Shown here in pieces: positions 8,601 to 16,754 of a stretch of DNA of 64,000 nucleotides. The stretch comes from Actinobacteria bacterium IMCC26256 (lineage in GTDB: Bacteria > Actinomycetota > Acidimicrobiia > IMCC26256). The position numbers and the translations under genes were made by a program. The notes under the pieces are model-generated. The model saw only the letters and a program-made list of their open reading frames with translations, did not search any database and had not been told where the DNA came from. The DNA lies in the NCBI GenBank assembly GCA_001023575.1, contig CP011489.1, positions 868,001 through 932,000 on the forward strand, read 5' to 3'. Numbering within the stretch: the stretch's first letter is position 1; every line of letters starts with the position of its first letter.

Positions 8601-9667
8601 TGCCTCCGGATCTTCTCGCCCTTACTGCGGATCTGATTGCCATTCCGTCGCTCAGTCTGAAAGAGACTGCGATTGCAGATTTTGTAGAGGCTCGACTCGC
8701 AGAGCGCGCTCCGTCGCTTGAGTGCATTCGAGTCGGCGACAATGTGATTGCAAGAACCAACTCTGGGCATGAACGCCGACTGCTCGTCGGTGGACACTTA
8801 GATACGGTCCCCGCTGATCAGAACGAGAATCCGCGTATCGAGGGCGATTCATTATTCGGGCTCGGGGCTGCGGATATGAAGGGTGGGCTTGCGGTGATGC
8901 TCACTCTCGCGGAGGCTGCACACGCGCTTAGTGCACGCCTGCGACTTGATCTCACCGTTGTTTTCTATGTCGCTGAGGAGATTACAGAGGAGCACAATGG
9001 ACTTCGCGTGCTGTTCGCAGAGCACCCCGATCTTGTCGCTGCAGATCTCGCAATTTTGATGGAGCCAACCGGCGCATGGGTCGAGGCGGGTTGCCAGGGA
9101 TCCCTCACAGTTGAGGCGACATTTACAGGGGTTCGGGCACACTCGGCTCGCCCCTGGATGGGTGATAACGCTATCCATTCAGCATCGAAGGCGTTAGCGA
9201 ATATCGCTGCACACAACTCCGACTCCGTCACCGTTGATGGCCTTGAGTATCGCGAGTCAATACAGGTTGTGCACTTTGAGGGCGGAGTCGCCAACAATGT
9301 CGTTCCTGATTCTGCGCGTATGCGGATTAACCGAAGGTTCGCCCCTGCGTATGACACCGAGACTGCACTGGCTCAGGTCTCCGCTCTTCTTGAGGGCGCC
9401 ACGAGTTTGGTAGTCATCAATGAATCACCAGCGGCGCCACCGAATCTTATGAACCCGCTAATCGCAGAGTTCATAGGTACCAATGATTTAGCTGTGCGCC
9501 CCAAGCTTGGCTGGACAGATGTTGCGCGCTTCACAAGCCACGGAATCCCCGCACTCAATTTTGGTCCAGGGAATCCAGAGATTGCCCACACTCGCGGGGA
9601 GTTCGTTGAGCGAGTGGAGCTAGATGCTTGCTACGCAGTGCTTGCGCGTTTTATAGGGGTTATTTAG
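8600..9667 (+). CDS. dapE: succinyl-diaminopimelate desuccinylase DapE
   Basis: A 355-aa M20-family zinc amidohydrolase that removes succinate from N-succinyl-LL-DAP to give LL-DAP. The first metal site HLDTVPAD (His66, Asp68) and the bridging Asp in GLGAADMKGG (about 92) are present, followed by the catalytic EE in VAEEITEEHNG and a central dimerisation lid domain. The ATG shares its A with the dapD stop (TAATG), so the two are coupled. A hairpin follows the stop. With dapC and dapD it completes the succinylase branch that feeds DapF. Confidence 0.92.
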   Translation: MPPDLLALTADLIAIPSLSLKETAIADFVEARLAERAPSLECIRVGDNVIARTNSGHERRLLVGGHLDTVPADQNENPRIEGDSLFGLGAADMKGGLAVMLTLAEAAHALSARLRLDLTVVFYVAEEITEEHNGLRVLFAEHPDLVAADLAILMEPTGAWVEAGCQGSLTVEATFTGVRAHSARPWMGDNAIHSASKALANIAAHNSDSVTVDGLEYRESIQVVHFEGGVANNVVPDSARMRINRRFAPAYDTETALAQVSALLEGATSLVVINESPAAPPNLMNPLIAEFIGTNDLAVRPKLGWTDVARFTSHGIPALNFGPGNPEIAHTRGEFVERVELDACYAVLARFIGVI

Positions 9668-9691
9668 AGGATAGAGCCCCTGTAGACGCGA

Positions 9692-9738
9692 AGAACCCGC
9701 GATCTCGAGAGCAGGGGAACTCTGCGATCGCGGGTTCT
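9692..9738. terminator. hairpin between convergent dapE and lexA
   Basis: Arms AGAACCCGCGATC (9692-9704) and GATCGCGGGTTCT (9726-9738) are perfectly complementary over 13 bp, with a smaller GCAG/CTGC pairing in the loop. There is no clear T-run. It lies between convergent genes and probably ends transcripts from both sides. Confidence 0.65.
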
Positions 9739-9778
9739 CGAAGAGCCCACCGATAATGGTGCCTGTATTACAGCTGTA

Positions 9779-10414
9779 TTACATACGACGCATAACTGTT
9801 ACTACCTTGCCGAAGATAGCAATCTCTCCTGGAGCGAAGACCATCTCCTCCATTGTGGAGTTCTCTGGGCGAAGAATGACTTTGCCTCTGCGAGTTAGAT
9901 ACGTCTTGACAGTTGCTTCATCGCCAGGAATTCCTGCCACAACCGTATCGCCGGGTTGTGCCGTTGCTTGCTGACGCACGACTACGTAGTCGCCATCAAG
10001 AATCCCAGCCTCGATCATCGACTCACCGCGTACCCGCAGCATGAAGAGTGTGCCCTTCCCGACAAAGTCTTCGGGTAACGGCATCGACTCCTCGAAGTGC
10101 TCAGCAGCGAGAACTCCCGTACCTGCAGCGACATCTCCGATGAGCGGGACGTGGCGAACAGGGCGACGATCTATCGTGTTTCCACTGGTCGGGTCGAAGG
10201 TGACCTCGATGGCCCGGGGCTTCGAGGGGTCACGTCGCAGGTAGCCCTTTTCTTGGAGCGCTGCAAGATGGGCATGGACAGTTGATGAGGATGAGAGCCC
10301 TACTGCCTCGCCAATCTCCCGGACACTGGGCGGATATCCGCGGTGGCGTACTACCTCGTCGATGTAGGTGAGTACCTGGCTCTGGCGGGCTGTGAGGGTT
10401 GCATGAGTTGTCAT
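9779..10414 (-). CDS. lexA: LexA repressor
   Basis: LexA represses SOS genes and self-cleaves when RecA filaments form. From ATG 10414 the protein is 211 aa. The winged-helix DNA-binding domain covers about 5-70 (LTARQSQVLTYIDE, PPSVREIGEAVGL). The cleavage site Ala97-Gly98 (GDVAAGTG), catalytic Ser132 (RGESMIEAG) and Lys170 (DEATVKTY) are all present. A much longer in-frame reading to 10657 is rejected because it runs through the control region. TAGGGT stands exactly 7 nt before the ATG, so the mRNA is probably leaderless. LexA boxes directly upstream indicate autoregulation. Confidence 0.95.
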   Translation of the reverse strand: MTTHATLTARQSQVLTYIDEVVRHRGYPPSVREIGEAVGLSSSSTVHAHLAALQEKGYLRRDPSKPRAIEVTFDPTSGNTIDRRPVRHVPLIGDVAAGTGVLAAEHFEESMPLPEDFVGKGTLFMLRVRGESMIEAGILDGDYVVVRQQATAQPGDTVVAGIPGDEATVKTYLTRRGKVILRPENSTMEEMVFAPGEIAIFGKVVTVMRRM

Positions 10415-10430
10415 GGGGGGTACCCTAACA

Positions 10431-10444
10431 CGATCATGTGTTCG
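10431..10444. promoter_or_regulatory. degenerate LexA box next to lexA start
   Basis: CGATCATGTGTTCG differs from GAAC-N4-GTTC by one base in the left half-site. It lies just upstream of the predicted lexA -10 hexamer (10422-10427, reverse strand), a suitable place for autorepression. A still weaker site (GAACATCTATTC) is at 10449-10460. Confidence 0.5.
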
Positions 10445-10477
10445 GGGGGAACATCTATTCGTAGAAATACTTGACTT

Positions 10478-10491
10478 CGAACGCTCGTTCG
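10478..10491. promoter_or_regulatory. LexA box in lexA / LysM divergent region
   Basis: CGAACGCTCGTTCG is an exact GAAC-N4-GTTC site. On the forward strand a TTGACT hexamer at 10471-10476 precedes it, followed after 17 nt by TTTGAT, so the box would sit in the spacer of a promoter reading toward the LysM gene. Confidence 0.8.
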
Positions 10492-10510
10492 TGTTTGATA
10501 TAGGGATAGC

Positions 10511-10524
10511 CGAACGGGTGTTCG
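10511..10524. promoter_or_regulatory. second exact LexA box in the divergent region
   Basis: CGAACGGGTGTTCG again keeps both GAAC and GTTC half-sites with 4 nt between. Its centre is 33 bp from that of the previous box, about three helical turns, so both could be bound on the same face of the DNA. Confidence 0.8.
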
Positions 10525-10671
10525 GCGAATAGAAGCGAAACAGACCGGTGAGTCTGAAGCAAATTCCCCCTAAATGGAGTTCCGCCGAGATCGAAGGCCA
10601 GCCAGCTGAGCAACTCGGATGGAGCACCTCGGATGGAGCAACTCGAATGATTGTCACAGGGGAGTGATTAA

Positions 10672-10734
10672 GTGAGAACCAACAGCAAAGCCGCTAACCA
10701 TCCAAGGGCAATCAAGAGCAATCAAGCGCAATAA
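10672..10734 (+). CDS. possible 20-residue leader ORF upstream of LysM gene
   Basis: GTG at 10672 follows AGGGGAG by about 8 nt, a good ribosome site, and the frame runs 20 codons to TAA at 10732. The peptide is small, basic and Asn/Lys/Ala-rich and matches nothing I know. It ends where an 11-bp purine-rich tandem repeat begins. It may be a real leader peptide or chance; only the site spacing supports it. Confidence 0.25.
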   Translation: MRTNSKAANHPRAIKSNQAQ

Positions 10735-10776
10735 AGAAGCGAAAAAGAAGCGAAAAAGAAGCCAAAAAGAAGCGAA
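10733..10776 (+). repeat. four tandem 11-bp purine-rich units
   Basis: The unit AAAGAAGCGAA occurs four times head to tail with one substitution in the third copy. The 11-bp period is close to a helical turn, and the array sits immediately before the AGGAG ribosome site of the LysM gene. Confidence 0.85.
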
Positions 10777-10790
10777 CAGGAGAAAATTAA

Positions 10791-11285
10791 ATGACAGCAA
10801 ACATGACAGCAAACATGACACGAACTCGAAATCGCCAAGATCACTTGAGCCGCCAGCCAAGATTCTCGGGGGCGAATGCACTTGCATATAACCCTCAGCA
10901 GGGTGAGCTCGATCACATCGCAGCGAGGCCAAACCGAGGAACCCCTCCTCGACTGCGCCTCGTAGCCACAACGCCCCGACCGGCGATTGTGGTGCGGCCA
11001 CGGCCCACGGCCGCCGTATATCGACGCCGGCGTCTCGCCGTCCTCGTAGCGGCAGTCGCGCTGGTGCTGGCCGCCGCGCAGGCAACGACGGTGCTTGGGG
11101 GCAACCCCCTCGCAGCCTCCGGGCACCGTCCTGCCGTCGTCACTGTTGCTCCAGGGGACACCCTGTGGAGTGTTGTCGAGACGCTCGCCCCAGGATCAGA
11201 TCCTCGGCCGATAGTTGATCGCCTTACTCAGGAGCGCGGTACCAATACGCTTCAAATTGGCGAGCGGATCACTCTTAAAGGTTGA
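10791..11285 (+). CDS. LysM membrane protein, probable SOS cell-division suppressor (ChiZ/DivS/YneA-like)
   Basis: The 164-aa protein has a long basic N-terminal cytoplasmic part, one transmembrane helix (about 82-98) and a C-terminal LysM domain (about 116-163: VTVAPGDTLWSVVE ... IGERITLKG) that should face peptidoglycan. The gene diverges from lexA and precedes nrdR, the same position as Rv2719c/ChiZ in M. tuberculosis and related SOS division blockers in corynebacteria and bacilli. Two exact LexA boxes lie upstream. AGGAG is 8 nt before the ATG; the first codons repeat a 12-nt unit (MTAN MTAN). Function is inferred from position and architecture. Confidence 0.78.
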   Translation: MTANMTANMTRTRNRQDHLSRQPRFSGANALAYNPQQGELDHIAARPNRGTPPRLRLVATTPRPAIVVRPRPTAAVYRRRRLAVLVAAVALVLAAAQATTVLGGNPLAASGHRPAVVTVAPGDTLWSVVETLAPGSDPRPIVDRLTQERGTNTLQIGERITLKG

Positions 11286-11355
11286 AGGGAATATTGGTCT
11301 GAGTCTTGGCAGCACTAGAAATTAAGCCTTTTAGTGGTTGGCGACGTGAATTGCC

Positions 11356-11883
11356 GTGAATGAGCAGAGTCCTTCCTCTTCGGGTACGGTGCTGCGCATG
11401 CGCTGTCCCTACTGCCGAACCGATGACGACAAGGTTGTTGACTCGCGTGCCTCCGATGAAGGTGCGGCGATTCGCAGGCGCCGGGAGTGTCTTGGTTGCG
11501 GTCGTCGCTATACAACATTCGAGCGTACTGAGCCTCTCCCGCTACTTGTTTTAAAGCGTTCTGGGAGTGTCGAGGTATTCGATCGGGACAAGCTCTCGCG
11601 TGGTATCGCTAGTGCGGTAGCCGGTCGCCCGATTGATGACGAGGCCGTTGAGACAATCGCTGTCGAGATTGAGGATTATTTGCGTGAGAGCGGCCCCGAG
11701 GTGACAACAGAGATGGTGGGGCTTGCAGTTCTTGAGCAACTAAAGGGTCTCGATGACGTTGCCTATCTGCGCTTCGCATCGGTCTACAAGGGCTTCACGG
11801 ATCTCGCTGATTTTGAGCGCGAGGTGGGCCTACTCCAGAAGACGACGGCCCCAAAACCGCGCAGAGCGCGAGATCAAGACTGA
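11356..11883 (+). CDS. nrdR: transcriptional repressor NrdR
   Basis: NrdR senses ATP/dATP and represses ribonucleotide reductase genes. The zinc ribbon cysteines are C17, C20, C45 and C48 (RMRCPYC ... ECLGCGRRYTTFE), followed by an ATP-cone (about 62-152). From the GTG at 11356 the protein has 14 residues before the usual family start; ATG 11398 (MRCPYC) is the alternative, and neither has a clear ribosome site. It lies between the LysM gene and nrdJ, which is its expected target; an NrdR-like box precedes nrdJ. Confidence 0.93.
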   Translation: MNEQSPSSSGTVLRMRCPYCRTDDDKVVDSRASDEGAAIRRRRECLGCGRRYTTFERTEPLPLLVLKRSGSVEVFDRDKLSRGIASAVAGRPIDDEAVETIAVEIEDYLRESGPEVTTEMVGLAVLEQLKGLDDVAYLRFASVYKGFTDLADFEREVGLLQKTTAPKPRRARDQD

Positions 11884-11961
11884 GTTATCGCAAGGCGCGC
11901 GCAGAGATCGTTAGCGAGGCCCCAAACTCGAAGTGCTCGCGAAATCTTGCGCGTTAAATGC

Positions 11962-11990
11962 TTGACCTAGGCGAATGACAGTGATGTAAT
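11962..11990 (+). promoter_or_regulatory. putative promoter of nrdJ
   Basis: TTGACC (11962-11967) and TGTAAT (11985-11990) are separated by 17 nt, close to the vegetative consensus. The predicted start would be near 11997, leaving a 160-nt leader to nrdJ that contains the NrdR-like box. No cobalamin riboswitch core could be recognised in this leader. Confidence 0.5.
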
Positions 11991-12022
11991 GCCACTCCAT
12001 CTCGCGGTGGGGGGGTAAGATG

Positions 12023-12040
12023 ACCACAAGATGTTGTGGT
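12023..12040. promoter_or_regulatory. NrdR-type box upstream of nrdJ
   Basis: ACCACAA-GATG-TTGTGGT has perfect 7-bp arms. Its core fits the NrdR consensus pattern CWAnATnTWG. NrdR boxes usually come in pairs; I saw no convincing second one nearby. Confidence 0.55.
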
Positions 12041-12156
12041 TCTAGCTAGTAATCCAGTTTTAGGCATATTTCAGGCTTTACTCAACAAATCACTATAAAA
12101 AGTACTTAAAAACATAAAACAATCTCGGCGAGTGTCGGGGAAAGTAGGCAAATAGC

Positions 12157-14967
12157 ATGGCAATAGCTCCAGAGCAGGTCGGGATCGGAATCCGCAGATT
12201 CTTCACAGAGCAGGGCAGCGATGCCTATGACTCGGTTACGTGGGAGAAGCGCGACTCTCGTATTCAGAACTGGAAGGACGGCACAGATGCCTTCTTCCAG
12301 CCAGGGGTTGAGTTCCCCTCTACCTGGTCGGTTAACGCCACCAACATCGTTGCCCAGAAGTACTTCCGTGGAACCCTCGGCGAGGATGGCCGCGAGTGGT
12401 CACTGCGCCAGGTTATTGATCGAGTCGCCGACACGATTACCAAGTGGGGAATCGCAGATGGTTACTTCACCGACGACGAAGAGGCAGAGGCCTTTCGCTC
12501 CGAGCTCAAGTACATCTTGGTGCAGCAGCGAGCAGCGTTTAACTCTCCTGTTTGGTTCAACATCGGTGTACCCGGAGTTCCCCAGCAGGCATCGGCATGC
12601 TTCATCCTCGCTACTGAAGACACAATGGATGGCATCCTCAACTGGTACCGCGAAGAGGGTGTGATCTTCAAGGGAGGATCCGGAGCAGGTATCAACCTCT
12701 CCAACATTCGTTCATCGGCCGAGGGGCTCAAGGGCGGCGGAACCGCTAGCGGCCCTGTCTCCTTCATGCGTGGCGCAGATGCCTCTGCAGGCACAATCAA
12801 ATCTGGCGGCAAGACGCGTCGTGCGGCCAAGATGGTCATTCTCAACGCAGATCACCCTGATGTTGAGGAGTTCATCTGGTGCAAGACGATTGAGGAGCGC
12901 AAGGCTCGAGCACTGCGTGACGCAGGCTTCGACATGGACCTTGATGGTAAGGACTCCTACTCAATCCAGTACCAGAACGCCAACAACTCAGTGCGTGTGA
13001 CCGATGAGTTCATGCAGGCTGTAATCGACGACAAAGAGTACGCGCAGCGCTCGGTAACAACCGGTGAGCCTGTGAAGATGATCCGAGCACGCGACCTAAT
13101 GCGTCAGATCTCGACAGCTACTTGGGAGTGCGCAGACCCAGGAATGCAGTTCGATACCACGATCAACAAGTGGCACACGGCCCCGAATACATCTCGTATC
13201 AACGGCTCAAACCCCTGCTCTGAGTACATGCATATCGACAACTCTGCATGCAACCTTGCAAGCATCAACCTCCTTAAGTACCTAGAGCCAGATGGTTCCT
13301 TCGACATCGAGGGGTACCGCCACACGATCGAGGTCATGTTCACCGCTCAGGAGATCCTCGTCGGTAACGCTGATTACCCAACAGAGGCGATTGGTGTGAA
13401 CAGCCACAAGTTCCGTCAACTCGGTCTTGGCTACGCAAACCTCGGCGCACTTCTAATGGCACAGGGCCTTGCATACGACTCCCCAGGTGGTCGTGCATGG
13501 GCAGGCGCTCTAACTGCTCTCATGACAGGCCACGCATACGCGACCTCGGCTCGCACCGCAGGGCGCATGGGTCCATTCGCTGGGTATGAAGAGAACAAAG
13601 AGCCGATGCTCAACGTTCTTCGCATGCACCGCGTAGAGACAGCAAACATCGATGAAGAACTCGTAGACCCAGATCTTTTGAGCGCAGCACAGCGTTCATG
13701 GGATGAGGCTGTTGAGTTGAGCGAGCTCTACGGAGTGCGAAACTCTCAGGCGACCGTGCTTGCTCCTACGGGAACAATCGGTTTGATGATGGACTGCGAC
13801 ACAACCGGAGTTGAGCCTGATCTTGCGCTTACAAAGGCAAAGAAGCTTGTCGGTGGTGGAACGATGTTCATCGTCAACCAGACAATTCCCCGTTCACTCA
13901 AGCGCCTTGGATACACCCCGGCACAGGTCGAGGCAATTGTTGAGTACATCGATGAGAACAAGACAATCCTTGGTGCGCCAGCCTTCAACGTTGATCACCT
14001 GCCGGTATTTGCTTGCTCAATGGGTGACAACACCATTAGTTACATGGGTCATGTAACGATGATGGGTGCTGTTCAGCCGTTTATCTCTGGTGCAATCTCT
14101 AAGACCGTCAACCTCCCTGAGGAGGCCACGATCGATGAGGTCGAGCAGCTCCACATTGAGGCATGGCGTCTTGGAATCAAGGCAGTTGCTGTCTACCGCG
14201 ATAACTGCAAGGTCGGTCAGCCACTCTCAACGCAGAAGAAGGCTGGATCAGAAGACTCGGCCACGAATGCAATCGCCGGACAGATTGAGCGCATCGTTGA
14301 GACAGTGATCGTTCAGAAGCCGATTCGTCAGAAGCTGCCGCGTAAGAGAATCTCTAAGACGTTCTCCTTCCGTGTAGCGGACTGCCACGGCTATGTAACT
14401 GTCGGCGAGTTTGAGGATGGCCGCCCCGGCGAGCTCTTCTTGAAGGTCGCAAAGCAGGGCTCAACCCTTGCTGGGATCATGGATGCGTTTGCAATCTCAG
14501 TAAGCCACGGACTTCAGTACGGAGTACCGCTTGAGGCTTTCTGTGAGATGTTCTCAAACATGCGCTTCGAGCCAGCCGGAATGACCGATGACCCGGACAT
14601 CCGTTTCGCAACAAGCCTTGTCGATTACATCTTCCGACGGATCGCTGTCGAGTACATCGACTACGAGCAGCGTGTAGCGATGGGGATTCTCTCGGTAAAC
14701 GAGAGGCTTCAGCCGACGCTCCCAGGAGTTGAGGAGGCAATTCAGGCGCAGGCCTCTGTGCAGGGATTCGATCTGCTCGGACCTGAGGACCGTGAGCCAT
14801 CGGCGCAGTTCGCCCCGGTTGCTGCTACTCCTCCCGTTGCCAAGGCACCGCAGCACACGCCACGCCAGCGTGAGACTGTGCTCTGTCATGTATGTGGAGA
14901 CATCATGCAGCGCGCAGGATCGTGCCACGCATGCCCATCATGCGGAGCAACTAGCGGCTGCTCATAA
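12157..14967 (+). CDS. nrdJ: vitamin B12-dependent class II ribonucleoside-diphosphate reductase
   Basis: This 936-aa enzyme reduces ribonucleotides to deoxyribonucleotides using adenosylcobalamin to make the thiyl radical, so it works with or without oxygen. Typical segments are the early QQASACFIL cysteine, KGGSGAGINLS, NPCSEYMHID and NSACNLASINL in the catalytic barrel, PTGTIGLMMDCDTTG, and a C-terminal TSCBP-like region. It ends in a cysteine-rich zinc ribbon (CHVCGD ... CHACPSCG) thought to relay electrons. Upstream nrdR, an NrdR-like box and the leader promoter indicate dNTP-responsive control. No class I nrdAB genes are in the window. Confidence 0.96.
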   Translation: MAIAPEQVGIGIRRFFTEQGSDAYDSVTWEKRDSRIQNWKDGTDAFFQPGVEFPSTWSVNATNIVAQKYFRGTLGEDGREWSLRQVIDRVADTITKWGIADGYFTDDEEAEAFRSELKYILVQQRAAFNSPVWFNIGVPGVPQQASACFILATEDTMDGILNWYREEGVIFKGGSGAGINLSNIRSSAEGLKGGGTASGPVSFMRGADASAGTIKSGGKTRRAAKMVILNADHPDVEEFIWCKTIEERKARALRDAGFDMDLDGKDSYSIQYQNANNSVRVTDEFMQAVIDDKEYAQRSVTTGEPVKMIRARDLMRQISTATWECADPGMQFDTTINKWHTAPNTSRINGSNPCSEYMHIDNSACNLASINLLKYLEPDGSFDIEGYRHTIEVMFTAQEILVGNADYPTEAIGVNSHKFRQLGLGYANLGALLMAQGLAYDSPGGRAWAGALTALMTGHAYATSARTAGRMGPFAGYEENKEPMLNVLRMHRVETANIDEELVDPDLLSAAQRSWDEAVELSELYGVRNSQATVLAPTGTIGLMMDCDTTGVEPDLALTKAKKLVGGGTMFIVNQTIPRSLKRLGYTPAQVEAIVEYIDENKTILGAPAFNVDHLPVFACSMGDNTISYMGHVTMMGAVQPFISGAISKTVNLPEEATIDEVEQLHIEAWRLGIKAVAVYRDNCKVGQPLSTQKKAGSEDSATNAIAGQIERIVETVIVQKPIRQKLPRKRISKTFSFRVADCHGYVTVGEFEDGRPGELFLKVAKQGSTLAGIMDAFAISVSHGLQYGVPLEAFCEMFSNMRFEPAGMTDDPDIRFATSLVDYIFRRIAVEYIDYEQRVAMGILSVNERLQPTLPGVEEAIQAQASVQGFDLLGPEDREPSAQFAPVAATPPVAKAPQHTPRQRETVLCHVCGDIMQRAGSCHACPSCGATSGCS

Positions 14968-15014
14968 GGCTGGTTGGCAGGGCCGCTCCCTAGGGGAGCG
15001 GGCATCGAGAAGTT

Positions 15015-15053
15015 AAGGAGGGTCCGGCTTAGGTCGGGCCCTCCTTCTTTTTC
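15015..15053 (+). terminator. rho-independent terminator of nrdJ
   Basis: AAGGAGGG (15015-15022) pairs with CCCTCCTT (15039-15046), extended inward by GC-rich pairs, and is followed by CTTTTTC. It stands 47 bp after the nrdJ stop. Confidence 0.85.
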
Positions 15054-15310
15054 GTGCCGAGTTCCGAGCGATTAGGGGAGCTCCGAAAAATTGGACTTTT
15101 TGTCCAATGGCTTCTGTGCTTGAGTCTCTTCTAGAGGTCGCGGCTTCTTCCCCAGCGTTGGGGTGAGTGCGTCGCGGCATCGGTTACCTACTGCGAATGT
15201 CTATAGCGAATACCCATAGCGAATACCAACACGATTGGATTTTTAGAGATGACAGACATGAATGGCGTTAGTGCTGGATCGAATATTGACGATAAGTCCA
15301 GCGGGAGTCG
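15029..15310 (+). repeat. upstream-plus-anchor module, diverged copy at 16648-16815
   Basis: Scattered matching blocks occur in the same order ahead of both the RCC1 and the NHL gene: CTTAGGTCGGGCCCT, then a GGTTACCT/CGTTTACCT block, then TACCAACACGATTGGATT just before the start codon, then the codons for the MTD(M/L)NGV start and the RMRRSIL membrane anchor. The promoter region and first ~45 codons were evidently duplicated. Confidence 0.75.
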
Positions 15311-16651
15311 TGCATCGCGAATGCGGCGTTCGATCCTCGTATCTGCTGCACTCGTGATTGTGCTCGGGGTCGCTGGCTTTGTTGCTGTCGACCGCTCTGG
15401 TGATACATCGCGGCAAGGCACGATAGCGACCGGGCACTATTGGATAGATGTGTCTGTTGGTCAAGACCACATGTTGGGGATCGACCAATCAGGGAACGCA
15501 TGGGCATGGGGTAAGAACGATCGTGGCCAACTTGGAGACGGAACGACTGCGGCGCACGCGGGCCCCGTGATGGTTAGCGGAGGGCACAAGTTCCAGATGA
15601 TTGAGGCTGGGGGCAAATTCTCGGTAGGACTCGATAAGTAAGGAAAAATCTGGAGCTGGGGTAAGAATTCACTTGGCCAACTCGGTGACGGCACGCAGAC
15701 CCAGAGGCTGATGCCAGTGCGAACGGGAGATAAGACATACAGCCTAATAAGCGCAGGCGTAGACCACGTTGTAGCAATACGAACGGCTTGCCCTGATGAA
15801 ATTTATTGTCAAGGGATAGGGGATGGGTGGGGGTCGAACACATCTGGGCAACTCGCTATTTATGATTCGGACCTGAACGGTGCACTAAAAGGCATTGGAT
15901 GTCCCGCTTCAACTGGACCATTGGCGTACGTGCTAACTCCGACGCAATTGGGCGTTGGAAGCGGTATTTTATACTACTTCGGAGTTTTGTCTGCAGGAGC
16001 AAATATAACTGTCGGGCTGGAAAAAAAGGACCATGACAGTTATGACGGAAGGCTGCTGGCTTGGGGCGATAACCAGCGACAGGCACTCGGTATGCCGTTC
16101 CGAAATAATCAAGAACACAGCCACTACACGTGCGACATGACTTATGTCCCGAACAGCACATTCCCTTTAGCTGGCACAAGTGCGTACCGAACGAATCAGC
16201 TCTTCACCAGCATCGCGGCTGGAGAGAATGGTTACATGTTGCGTCGGAAACACGATGAGCAATACTTCGTAGTTGGCCCTGAAGCTCCTGACGCAGCAGC
16301 CATCAACCTCCACTCTGGTGATTATGGATATCGAACTAAAGGACTTGGGTCCTACACGGCAGGTGCGATCACAGCCGGAGTTACTAAGGATCCGATCACA
16401 GCCGGAGTTTATGAGGGAGGGGGGGAGTAGAGGTTGACATGGGCTGGCACAGCATCGTTATGCCGCACACATTCTTTACAAAGGTCCGCACATTTCAAGC
16501 GTCATCTAATGCGGGTAGCAGCGCTGATACTGAGTTCCAGAGGTTTGCGGCGATAGACAGCTTGGGACAGATTTGGACCTTTGATGAATGGGTGAATGAC
16601 AACACTCGCGATTCCGAGGTAGTGCCTACCCTAGTTGCGGATCCCTCTTAG
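15249..16651 (+). pseudogene. RCC1-repeat beta-propeller membrane-anchored protein, interrupted
   Basis: The N-terminus has a basic segment and one anchor helix (about 28-48), then RCC1-type repeats such as WAWGKNDRGQLGDGT. The frame stops at TAA 15639-15641, but the same frame continues without a break into the next repeat (IWSWGKNSLGQLGDGT) and on to 16430. There a G7 run precedes TAG, and a one-base shift at that run would join a further in-phase stretch ending at 16651. So one ~465-residue gene carries a nonsense codon and a probable frameshift. It may be decaying, phase-variable at the G-run, or affected by sequencing error. Role unknown; such propellers often bind partners at the cell surface. 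Confidence 0.7.
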
Positions 16652-16754
16652 GTCGGGCCCTGTTAGTGCTCGTGGCTTGCCCTCCAACGCTAGGGGGAGG
16701 ACTTCGAGGCCTCGTTTACCTGTATCGCATACCAACACGATTGGATTCTTCAAG

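Noticed and set aside
10415-10657. N-terminal extension of LexA
   Set aside because: It would translate through the LexA boxes and has no family similarity; ATG 10414 fits the family and the -10 spacing.
11997-12156. Cobalamin riboswitch in the nrdJ leader
   Set aside because: NrdJ is B12-dependent, but I could not find the conserved B12-box core in the leader.
15639-15641. Recoded stop (selenocysteine or pyrrolysine)
   Set aside because: TAA is not used for either; a nonsense change or sequencing error is simpler.
16439-16651. Separate 70-residue gene
   Set aside because: It reads as the frame-shifted tail of the RCC1 gene after the G7 run, and its ATG has no ribosome site.
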